Assembly: GCF_029868745.1 (NCBI RefSeq)
Contig: NZ_JARWOP010000238.1
Span: forward strand, 1 to 64,000
Direction of reading: 5' to 3'
Source: Nocardia wallacei
GTDB lineage: Bacteria > Actinomycetota > Actinomycetes > Mycobacteriales > Mycobacteriaceae
Length of the DNA: 64,000 nt
In this document: positions 25,552 through 32,998 of the stretch, in pieces
How the letters are laid out: each line of letters starts with the position of its first letter
Position numbering within the stretch: the first letter of the stretch is position 1
The notes under the pieces: generated by a model
Database searches by the model: none
What the model was told of the DNA's origin: nothing
Seen by the model: the letters and a program-made list of their open reading frames with translations, nothing else
Program-made: the position numbers and the translations under genes

Positions 25552-25637
25552 GGCTGATCACTCCTGAGATCACTCGAACACTCGCTGAGTGCGCGGTATT
25601 GATGTGTTACTCATGCCACGACATTGAGAGTAATGTA

Positions 25638-25655
25638 GCTGGTATATATACCAGC
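25638..25655. promoter_or_regulatory. 18-bp perfect palindrome, likely operator
   Basis: GCTGGTATATATACCAGC is a perfect palindrome with an alternating AT centre. It lies between the divergent genes at 25551 and 25729, in an AT-richer stretch, beside a weaker inverted repeat ACATT-N6-AATGT at 25621-25636. It is the strongest operator candidate in the window, plausibly bound by the Scr1-type regulator next to it. Confidence 0.7.
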
Positions 25656-25728
25656 CGCAAGGGATGGGGCGATCCACCCTGAGAGGCGGGATAGGGTGCT
25701 AACGCACGATCGATGAATGGAGGCCGCG

Positions 25729-26598
25729 ATGACGACGCCAGGATGGGACCGGTCAGATCCGAATGCCCTGCGGTTCCTCATCGGCCGGGAGTTACGCGAC
25801 GCTCGGGAACGAGCCCGCATGTCACAGCGCCAGGCCAGCGAACACCTCGGCTGCACCCAGACAAAGATCAACTACCTCGAATCGGGCCGTAATCAGCAAC
25901 AACCTGACGAGGTAACTCACCTACTCAAGCTCTATGGCGCCGACGACGTCCACATCACACGCCTCGCCGCGCTCGCGTCCCAGGCCGACCAGACAATCTG
26001 GTGGGCGCCGTTCGGCGACGCCTTCCCGAACTGGTTCCGCACCTTCGTCGGACTCGAAGGGCTCGCGACCTCGGTATTCACCTACGAACAGACACTGCTC
26101 CCAGGACAGCTCCAGACACCCGAGTACGCAATGGCGCTTCTTCAGGGGAACCTGAGAGTTCCGCCGATCGATGCACCTCAGGTTGTGGAGGCGCGGATGG
26201 CACGACAACGCCTCACCGCAGCAAACAACCCGCTGCGGTATCGCGCCGTCCTGGAGGAAGTCGTACTCGATCGCCTGGTCGGCGGTTCTACGGTGATGCG
26301 GCCGCAACTCGAGCGCCTACTCGAACTGCAGGAACTCGACAACGTCGAGCTGCACATCATGCCGCTCAGCGTCACCGTCCACGACGGACTCGACGGCGAC
26401 TTCATGCTGCTGAACTTCGACAATGCCCAATCGATCGGATATGTCGAATACCCGGCTGGCGCCCTGTACATGCAGGAACAGGACCAGGTGCAGTTGTATA
26501 AAATGGCAGCTGACCGGCTCTGTGAGGCAGCGCTGTCGGAGTCCGACTCCGCTGAAGTCATCAGAGCCCGAATCAGCACCCTGACAGACAAGGAGTGA
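25729..26598 (+). CDS. Scr1-type XRE regulator (DUF5753)
   Basis: The 289-residue protein has an XRE helix-turn-helix at about residues 18-70 (LRDARERARMSQRQASEHLG..TKINYLESG) and a DUF5753 ligand-sensing domain afterwards: IWWAPFGDAFPNWFRTFVGLEGLA, TYEQTLLPGQLQTPEYA, ARQRLT and VVLDRLVGG. This is the actinomycete family that pairs with DUF397 proteins in antibiotic and development switches. GGAGG five bases upstream supports the ATG at 25729 over the one at 25717. The partner DUF397 gene starts inside its stop codon (GTGA). Confidence 0.9.
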   Translation: MTTPGWDRSDPNALRFLIGRELRDARERARMSQRQASEHLGCTQTKINYLESGRNQQQPDEVTHLLKLYGADDVHITRLAALASQADQTIWWAPFGDAFPNWFRTFVGLEGLATSVFTYEQTLLPGQLQTPEYAMALLQGNLRVPPIDAPQVVEARMARQRLTAANNPLRYRAVLEEVVLDRLVGGSTVMRPQLERLLELQELDNVELHIMPLSVTVHDGLDGDFMLLNFDNAQSIGYVEYPAGALYMQEQDQVQLYKMAADRLCEAALSESDSAEVIRARISTLTDKE

Positions 26599-27011
26599 CG
26601 GTGAACACCGGCACCCGCCTCGAATGGCGGACATCCAGCTACAGCAGCAACGGCGAGAACTGCGTCGAGGTCGCCCCCTCCGCCGGCTGGCGGACATCCA
26701 GCCACAGCGGGGCCGGTGAGAACTGCGTGGACGTCGCCCCCCGCGATAGTCGCGTCTACCTGCGGCACAGCAAGCACCCCTCGCACGGCACGATCACCTT
26801 CGATCTCCACGCATGGACCGCGTTTATCGACGAATCGCGCAGCGGCTCGCGCAGCGCCAACGGCATCGTCAATGTCCGCAAGGACGGAGCGGACACCCTC
26901 GTCCAGACTGCGGATGGCGCGATCAGGCTCCGCTTCGACGATGGCGAATGGACCGCCTTCGTTGCCGGAGCCCGCGACGGCGAATTCGATTTCCTGCCGA
27001 ACACGAATTGA
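26595..27011 (+). CDS. DUF397 protein with duplicated N-terminal motif
   Basis: The 138-residue protein holds the DUF397 signature twice: WRTSSYSSNGENCVEVAP at about residue 11 and WRTSSHSGAGENCVDVAP at about 32. The second is followed by the usual VYLRHSKHP and AWTAFI. A third, fainter copy (VQTADGAIRLRF..GEWTAFVAGA) closes the chain. These proteins modulate the linked Scr1-type regulator, often as a small partner whose ratio sets the switch. The GTG start overlaps the regulator's stop. The duplication looks like a tandem in-frame copy of about 21 residues. Confidence 0.88.
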   Translation: MTVNTGTRLEWRTSSYSSNGENCVEVAPSAGWRTSSHSGAGENCVDVAPRDSRVYLRHSKHPSHGTITFDLHAWTAFIDESRSGSRSANGIVNVRKDGADTLVQTADGAIRLRFDDGEWTAFVAGARDGEFDFLPNTN

Positions 27012-27127
27012 CGGCGGCGGCCCGCGCGGCGGCAGCGGTAACTCATGACGGAAGCTCTGACCGTCTGACAATGACGTCGCGATCCGCCATGGCTCCAGCC
27101 GCCTGCGCGGTGCCGGGTCGACGAGTG

Positions 27128-30100
27128 TCATCCATCCCGCTTCTGCAGCATTTGGTGGACTTCTCGCCAGTCGATTCCGGCTGGAGCTTTCGCCAGGATC
27201 GCGGCCAGTAGACCCAGCCGTGCGGTGCGGTCGGCGGGGTCGTCGGCCATGACCAGGACATCGTCGAAAAACGTGGTCAGTGGCTCGATCAGGGTGTGGC
27301 CGTGGGGGATCCATTCGGTCAACGGCTTGCCATCGGCAACAGGCACCGAACCCATCACGGTCAGGAGCTGCTGCTCGGCGGGGCCGATGAGCCTAGCGGG
27401 GTCGTAGGTGGTGGGCGCGGCGGGAGGCAGGATCCGCATGATCCGTTGCAGTCCTTCCACAAGGTCGGCGAATCGGTTGTCCTCGCTGGCTTCGCTGATC
27501 TGGTCGATCAACATGTCCGCGCGATGCGGGGCCTCGGCGGAGGGACGGACTGCGGCGATGAGTCCTGGACCGACTGCTTCGTCGCGGAGTCGCTGCTCGT
27601 AGCGGGTGGTGATCAGTTCCTCAGCAGTGGACAGGACCGCGGGGTCGATGGTGAGGCCCTGGCCGCGGAGTTGGTCGGCGGCGGTCCTGAGGCCGATTGG
27701 GATGGTGACGTCGGCGAGTTCGGGGTGGTCGCGCAGGATTGCCAGGATTCCGGCTGCCGCGCGGCGCAGGCCGTAGGGGTCGGCGTTGCCGGTGAGTTTG
27801 GCGCCGACGGCGAGCATCGCGACCAGGAGGTCGAAGCGGTCTGCCAATGCAAGGAGCGCGCCGGGTGTGGTGGTGGGGAGGTCGTCTCCGGACGAGCGGG
27901 GCAGCTCCATTTCCCACAGTGCCGTGGCCACTGGTTCGGATTCGCGGGACTTGGTCGCGTATTCGCGCGCCATAGTGCCGGCGAGGGAGGTCATTTCGAT
28001 CACCATTTGGGTGGCGAGGTCGAACTTCGCGAGGGCACCAGCGCGGGTCAAGGTGGCCGCGTCAGCAGCAGGGAGGCCACTGCGGGTGCCAAGTATGGAG
28101 GCCGCTGTGGCAATGCGGTCGGCGCGGTCAGCCATGGTGCCGACCTTCTCGTGGAACATGAGTGCCCCGAGCCGGGCCCGGAACTGGTCAGGGGCGATGG
28201 TCAGGTCGACATTCCAGAAGAACGCGGCATCCTCGAAGCGGGCGCGGAGCACGTTTTCGTTGCCGCCGCGGACGACGTCGGCGTCGCAGTCGCCGTTGGC
28301 CATCGTCACGAAGACCGGCAGCAGGTCACCCGCGCCGGAGCGGACCGGGAGGTAACGCTGATGCTTGCGCATCACAGTGATGAGGATTTGTTCTGGCAGG
28401 TCGAGGTATTTCGGGTCGAAATGGCCCAGGATACCGGTCGGGGATTCGACGAGGTTGGTGATCTCATCGATCAGGTCGGCGTCGCCGTCGACGTCGATCC
28501 GGCCGTTCGCGGCCTCAGCCAGAGCGGCGGCCGAGGACACGACGCGTGCGCGGCGCTCGACCGGGTCGACGACGATTCCCGCGGCCTCGAGTACTGGGAG
28601 ATAGTGGTCGGCGGCAGGGAGATCGAACGTCGGTGTAGCGGACTGGCGGTGGCCTCGGGTGCTGCGGCCCGCTACCAATGTGCCGGCGGTGATCGGGAGG
28701 ATCTGGTCGCCGAGTAGCGCGGTGAGCCATCGGATAGGGCGGGAGAAACTCAATTCCGGATCACGCCAGCGCATGTTCTTGTCCGCCCGCAACGACAGGG
28801 TGAGCCGGGACAGGACATCGGTGAGTACCACTGCCGCCGAACGGCCGGCGCGAGTGCTCTCGACCGCGACGTGCTCGGCACCGCCGACTTCGATCCGTTG
28901 CAGATCATCGGCCGAAACACCCTGCGCACGAAGGAAACCGGCGAGAGCCGGAGTGGATTTACCGTCGGCATCGTAGGCTGCGGCGACCTTCGGGCCCCGG
29001 CGCACGTTCACGCTGTCGGGTTCCCTATCGGCGATGCCCTCGACTCGCACGCCGATCCGGCGTGGGGTCGCCTGCACGGTGATCTCACCATGCGGCAGGG
29101 CAGTGGAATCAAGGAGTTCGATGAGTGTGGCGCGCACGCTGGAAATGCTCGCGGTCACGACATGCGGCGGTAGTTCCTCGGTGCCGATCTCGAACAGCAG
29201 CACCGATCCGGGTGCTGAAGTGATCGTGGCGGGATCGACGGGAGAAGTGGCCAGCGGCGGCGGGGCGTGTACTCCGCGCGGATACCCGGCCTCCGCACGT
29301 AAGTCGGTCCACAGGGCGGCGATCTCGCGGGATTGCTTGCGCATCACCGCGAACCACTTCGCGCGCTCGGCTGTACTCACCGCACCGCGCGAATCCAGAA
29401 TGTTGAATGCGTGGCTGGATTTCAGGACATGTACATGCGCAGGGACCGGCAGCCGGGTGGTGATCATCCGGTCGGCTTCGGCCGAGTACGCGGCGAGCAG
29501 GCCACGGGTGGTGTCGATGTCGGCGTCGTCGAGGTAGTAGCGCGACATCTCGTACTCAGACTGGCCGAACACTTCGCCGTAGCTGACGCCGGGCGCGTAG
29601 GCGATGTGCTCGAAGTGTGTGACGCCCTGGATCGCCATCAGGATCCGCTCGAGGCCGTAGGTGATCTCGACCGGGATCGGGTCGAGGTTCTGTCCCGCGA
29701 CCTGTTGGAAGTAGGTGAACTGGGTGATCTCCATACCGTCGAGCCAGACTTCCCAGCCCAGACCCCACGCCCCGATCGCCGGCTGAGCCCAGTTGTCCTC
29801 CACGAACCGCACATCGTGGGCATCGAGGTCGATACCGAGCGCGGCCAGCGAACCCAGGTACAACTCCTGCGGATCACCCGGTTCAGGTTTGAGTATCACC
29901 TGGAACTGGGTGTGGGTCTGCAAGCGGTTCGGGTTCTTACCGTATCGAGAGTCGTCGGGACGTACGGATGGTTCGACGTAGGCGACGTTCCAGATTTCCG
30001 GACCCAGCACACTCAGCAGCGTGGCGGGGTTCATCGTGCCGGCACCGACCTCGGTGTTGAACGGCTGACCCAGCAGGCAACCTCGCTGCGACCAGTACGC

Positions 30101-30175
30101 CTGCAGACGAAGGATCGCTTCCTGCATCGATACGGGGACGGAGGGGTTGTCGTTGTGGGCAGTTGCCGTGGTCAT
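27128..30175 (-). CDS. glyQS: Single-chain alpha-beta glycyl-tRNA synthetase (GlyQS type)
   Basis: At 1,015 residues this is a full fusion of the two subunits of bacterial tetrameric glycyl-tRNA synthetase. Residues about 17-300 are the alpha subunit (MQEAILRLQAYW, GAGTMNPATLL, EPSVRPDDSRYG, ITYGLERILMAI), the class II catalytic domain that activates glycine. Residues about 322-1015 are the beta subunit (LLFEIGTEELPPHVV, KHQRYLPV) with HD and anticodon-binding regions. Most actinomycetes that I know use the unrelated dimeric GlyRS, so this is probably a second copy. Its ATG overlaps the radical SAM stop (ATGA), coupling its translation to the peptide-modifying operon. Self-resistance or supply of glycyl-tRNA to the pathway are the two readings. 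Confidence 0.9.
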   Translation of the reverse strand: MTTATAHNDNPSVPVSMQEAILRLQAYWSQRGCLLGQPFNTEVGAGTMNPATLLSVLGPEIWNVAYVEPSVRPDDSRYGKNPNRLQTHTQFQVILKPEPGDPQELYLGSLAALGIDLDAHDVRFVEDNWAQPAIGAWGLGWEVWLDGMEITQFTYFQQVAGQNLDPIPVEITYGLERILMAIQGVTHFEHIAYAPGVSYGEVFGQSEYEMSRYYLDDADIDTTRGLLAAYSAEADRMITTRLPVPAHVHVLKSSHAFNILDSRGAVSTAERAKWFAVMRKQSREIAALWTDLRAEAGYPRGVHAPPPLATSPVDPATITSAPGSVLLFEIGTEELPPHVVTASISSVRATLIELLDSTALPHGEITVQATPRRIGVRVEGIADREPDSVNVRRGPKVAAAYDADGKSTPALAGFLRAQGVSADDLQRIEVGGAEHVAVESTRAGRSAAVVLTDVLSRLTLSLRADKNMRWRDPELSFSRPIRWLTALLGDQILPITAGTLVAGRSTRGHRQSATPTFDLPAADHYLPVLEAAGIVVDPVERRARVVSSAAALAEAANGRIDVDGDADLIDEITNLVESPTGILGHFDPKYLDLPEQILITVMRKHQRYLPVRSGAGDLLPVFVTMANGDCDADVVRGGNENVLRARFEDAAFFWNVDLTIAPDQFRARLGALMFHEKVGTMADRADRIATAASILGTRSGLPAADAATLTRAGALAKFDLATQMVIEMTSLAGTMAREYATKSRESEPVATALWEMELPRSSGDDLPTTTPGALLALADRFDLLVAMLAVGAKLTGNADPYGLRRAAAGILAILRDHPELADVTIPIGLRTAADQLRGQGLTIDPAVLSTAEELITTRYEQRLRDEAVGPGLIAAVRPSAEAPHRADMLIDQISEASEDNRFADLVEGLQRIMRILPPAAPTTYDPARLIGPAEQQLLTVMGSVPVADGKPLTEWIPHGHTLIEPLTTFFDDVLVMADDPADRTARLGLLAAILAKAPAGIDWREVHQMLQKRDG

Positions 30176-31566
30176 CCGGAAATCCTATCGGTGGCGAGAG
30201 CGGGCATTCCGAGCGCTACTCCGGTCGCTGGAGCGAAGAAGCTGGGCAGGTGGCAGCCGCCGCGGCAGGCGTCGGCGACTGCGCAACCGGTGCAGGTTGG
30301 CCTGGTGGCGACCGCTGCGTGCACGGCGTCGGTCAAGGCGGGCCATGCTCCGGCGAGGGGTTCGGTGTGCAGGGAACCGAAGTAGACGTTGGAGTGCGGA
30401 CAGTTCCGCAATCGGCCGTCGTAGGAGACGCTGCCCCACACCATTCCCGATTCGCAGTGCCCGGATATCTGCGACAGCCGCAATCCGAGGGTTGGGTCGT
30501 CGGACCGTAACGGGGTGTCGGTATCGGAGGTGCACACCTTCTGCGCGCAGGGCCACGCCACCGTCATCCCGGGGCATTCGGTGGCAAGGAGGTGGTCGAT
30601 GCGGGTGATCAGCGGCATGGTGACCGACACCGGAATGCCGTAGCGGTCGTCGTGGCGGCCGGTCGGGACGTAGCGCATGACGCCGAACTCGCGCACCCCG
30701 AGCGCATGCACATCGCGGATGACGTCCAGCGCACCGTCGATGTTGCTTTTGACCAGTGTCATCTCCGCGACCACGGTGATGCCGGCGTCGATCAGCAGTC
30801 GCATCGCGTCGATCGCGCGGTCATAGGCGCGGGGATGGCCGGTTAGTTCGTTGTGGGTGTCGCGGTCGCCGTGGATCGAGACGAGGACACAGCGCACGTT
30901 CGCTGCTGCCAGCCGCTTCGCCCGTTCGGCGGTGAGGAAGTGGCCGTTGGTGAACACCACCTGGTACAGGCCGCGGCGTCCACCGTGTTCGAAGATCTCC
31001 ATCGCATCGGGGTGCAGCAGTGTCTCACCGCCGCTGTAGCGGATGACGAAACAGCCCCGGTCTGCGCATTCGTCGAGGATCGAGCATGCCAGCTCGGTCG
31101 GAATATGCTTTTCCGGCAATGCTTTTACCGCGCGCCGGACCTCGGCGTCGCTCATGTCCGGGTCGATCTTCCACACGTTGTAGCAGAATCCGCACGCCCA
31201 GTTGCATACGGCGGTGAGCTCGATTTCCAGCCGCAGCGGGAAGTCCAGCTTCGTGTCGAACCGCTTGTCGACGCCCAGCAACGATCCGCGGCCGTCGTCC
31301 TGGACGGCTGCTGGCTGCGGGGAGGTCAGGGTGGCGACCAGGTCGGCGGCGTCGGCGGCGACGCGTGAGGGGGCGGCGTTGTAGCGCTTCGCGATATCGC
31401 CGATGACGGTGTCGTCATCGGCGCCGGAGAACATCAGGGACACCATCGATTCGGCGACCGCGTTGCGGAGTCGATGGAAGGTGCCGGTGTGTGGGTCGAA
31501 CAGCAGGCCGAGGTCGGCACGGTATCTCAGCTGCTGGGTCAGGGCCCGGGACAGGGTGGCGGGCAT
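30172..31566 (-). CDS. Radical SAM/SPASM peptide-modifying enzyme with N-terminal PqqD-like domain
   Basis: Of 464 residues, about 12-85 form a PqqD-like RiPP recognition element (HRLRNAVAESMVSLMFSG...TVIGDIAKRYNAAPSRVAAD). Residues about 110-330 are a radical SAM domain with C121, C125 and C128 in CNWACGFC, followed by RYSGGETLLHPD and VFTNG. The C-terminal part has SPASM-type cysteines (CESG...NCPHSN, CTGCAVADACRGGC) for auxiliary iron-sulfur clusters. Enzymes of this build cross-link or oxidise ribosomal peptides. GAGGAGC stands before the ATG. The gene follows the GST-like gene by 26 bases, behind the 30-codon precursor. Confidence 0.92.
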   Translation of the reverse strand: MPATLSRALTQQLRYRADLGLLFDPHTGTFHRLRNAVAESMVSLMFSGADDDTVIGDIAKRYNAAPSRVAADAADLVATLTSPQPAAVQDDGRGSLLGVDKRFDTKLDFPLRLEIELTAVCNWACGFCYNVWKIDPDMSDAEVRRAVKALPEKHIPTELACSILDECADRGCFVIRYSGGETLLHPDAMEIFEHGGRRGLYQVVFTNGHFLTAERAKRLAAANVRCVLVSIHGDRDTHNELTGHPRAYDRAIDAMRLLIDAGITVVAEMTLVKSNIDGALDVIRDVHALGVREFGVMRYVPTGRHDDRYGIPVSVTMPLITRIDHLLATECPGMTVAWPCAQKVCTSDTDTPLRSDDPTLGLRLSQISGHCESGMVWGSVSYDGRLRNCPHSNVYFGSLHTEPLAGAWPALTDAVHAAVATRPTCTGCAVADACRGGCHLPSFFAPATGVALGMPALATDRISG

Positions 31567-31592
31567 CGCGATGCTCCTCGAATCGGGGACGG

Positions 31593-32597
31593 TCAGACGG
31601 GTGAGAGCCGCGCGAACAACGTGGTGACGTCGTCAGCAACGCGCTCCGGCGGCACCTCATAGGTTTGGGCGAGCGTCTGCGTGATCTGCTCGAGGTCGAG
31701 ACCCCGGTAAGCCAGCCGCACTGCCTCCGCGGCGGTGGTGTTGACCAGTCGTTCGCAGCGGTCGCGTTGCCAGTCGTGCAGCAATTGCTTGCCCGGGTGA
31801 TAGCGGTAGTGGCGCAGGATCCACTGCGGCGACCCGGTCGGGGCTTCGTCGATGGCCCGGTAGATTGCGCGGGCCTGGTCGATGTGGTCAGCGACCGACG
31901 GTCGTTCCAGCAGTCGACGCGCGTAGTCGCGCACGGCGGGGTCGTCGATGCCGATATGCCAACCGCGGAGCTGCTGGAAGTAGGTCGACACCATCACATC
32001 CGCGAGCCCGAAGTCCCCGACGAGGAACGGACCACCCGAACGGCCCAACAATCCGGACACGACGTCACACAGCCACCGTGCCTGCCCCACCGCGCCGGGC
32101 CCAGGAATGCCGGGGGCGGTACGGAGCGAGCGAGCGTAGGACGCGCCCTCGCGCAGGTACGGCAGGTCGTGACTCGCCCAGGCGGAGATAGAGCGGACCA
32201 AGGCCCGCTGGCGTCGCGTGGTGCCCATGAGGCTGGGACCGGAGTCCGGTGCGATTTCATCGAGGTATTCGGCGATCGAGACCACATCTCCGGCAACGGC
32301 TCCGGTCTCGGTGTCGGCCAGAATCGGGACCCGAGGCAGCAGCGACATCGCGGAGTCCTCCAGAATGCCTTCGACATCGGCTTCCGCGAGTTCGTCGGCA
32401 TCACACGCGCAGCCGATACCGGCCTCGCGTTCGTCGGTCCCGTCGCCGGCGAACAGCACCCCGTCCGGACTTTCCCGGATCGGCCAATCCAGCTCCACGA
32501 TCCTTTCGGCCACTGGAAGGCCCTTCTCGGCCACCGCGACTCGACCGCGCATCGACCATCCCGAAAAGTGGAGATCACCCACGTACAAGGTCAGCAT
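31593..32597 (-). CDS. Glutathione-transferase-fold protein fused to C-terminal PqqD-like domain
   Basis: Residues about 1-245 of 334 have a GST layout: LTLYVGDLHFSGWSMRGRVAVAEKG, VPILADTETG...DVVSIAEYLDE (thioredoxin-like half with cis-Pro) and a helical C-half with VGDFGLADVMVSTYFQQL. Residues about 285-332 (NTTAAEAVRLAYRGLDLEQITQTLAQTY..VADDV) are a PqqD-like peptide-binding domain. The combination suggests a thiol-linked chemistry guided to a leader peptide. Actinomycetes use mycothiol, so the thiol donor is unknown. The chosen ATG has AAGGGG seven bases before it. A longer frame starts at 32663, two bases after the precursor stop. Confidence 0.85.
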   Translation of the reverse strand: MLTLYVGDLHFSGWSMRGRVAVAEKGLPVAERIVELDWPIRESPDGVLFAGDGTDEREAGIGCACDADELAEADVEGILEDSAMSLLPRVPILADTETGAVAGDVVSIAEYLDEIAPDSGPSLMGTTRRQRALVRSISAWASHDLPYLREGASYARSLRTAPGIPGPGAVGQARWLCDVVSGLLGRSGGPFLVGDFGLADVMVSTYFQQLRGWHIGIDDPAVRDYARRLLERPSVADHIDQARAIYRAIDEAPTGSPQWILRHYRYHPGKQLLHDWQRDRCERLVNTTAAEAVRLAYRGLDLEQITQTLAQTYEVPPERVADDVTTLFARLSPV

Positions 32598-32664
32598 TCG
32601 ACCACCCCTTGTTGTTGCCGCCGGTCCCTGGCCGACCACACCGCGGCCGACCAGGGTTGTCATC

Positions 32665-32757
32665 TCAGTCGCACTGGCGGCTGATCATCGTTTTCGTCTC
32701 CACCTTGGGGGCTTCGTACTCCCCACGCTCGGCCGTGGTGGTGGTTTGCTCCGACAT
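32665..32757 (-). CDS. Putative 30-residue RiPP precursor peptide
   Basis: This frame is below the usual gene-calling limit. It begins MSEQTTTTAERG behind a good ribosome site (GGAAGGG, seven bases before ATG). It contains GEYEAPKVETK, with YEAPKV at residues 14-19 resembling the YxxPxL-type leader motif that PqqD-like recognition domains bind, and ends with ISRQCD including one cysteine (C29). The layout is leader plus very short core, as in mycofactocin and PQQ precursors. It is the first gene of a same-strand run with two PqqD-domain enzymes. The modified residues are unknown, but C29, R27 and the terminal aspartate are candidates. Confidence 0.75.
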   Translation of the reverse strand: MSEQTTTTAERGEYEAPKVETKTMISRQCD

Positions 32758-32893
32758 GACTTTTCCCTTCCGTCGGTCTCCTGGACGGTGGCTGGAGTGC
32801 ACGAATCCTGCTACTTCCGAACAGGTTTTCGATCAGCCACGATTCGAGTGTCTGTCGACTGCGGTGTATGTGCTATCCCTGCTGCATCCCGAG

Positions 32894-32934
32894 TTTCTGG
32901 ACACCCTGGACTGGATTGGACATTTTCTGGACAC
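32894..32934. promoter_or_regulatory. Two TTTCTGGACAC repeats, 30 bp apart, in the RiPP/regulator divergent region
   Basis: Identical 11-mers start at 32894 and 32924, and partial CTGGACA copies follow up to the regulator start. They lie in the 241-base gap between the precursor gene (start 32757) and the regulator (start 32999). The spacing, close to three helical turns, fits a pair of binding sites for a dimeric regulator. Confidence 0.6.
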
Positions 32935-32998
32935 AGGTAGTACGGCCGCTCGGGAAACCCGATGTCGCATTCGCCTTCGCTGGACATAAGGTGGACAG

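Noticed and set aside
27296-28717. 473-codon plus-strand frame opposite the GlyRS beta domain
   Set aside because: No family features and fully inside a well supported gene.
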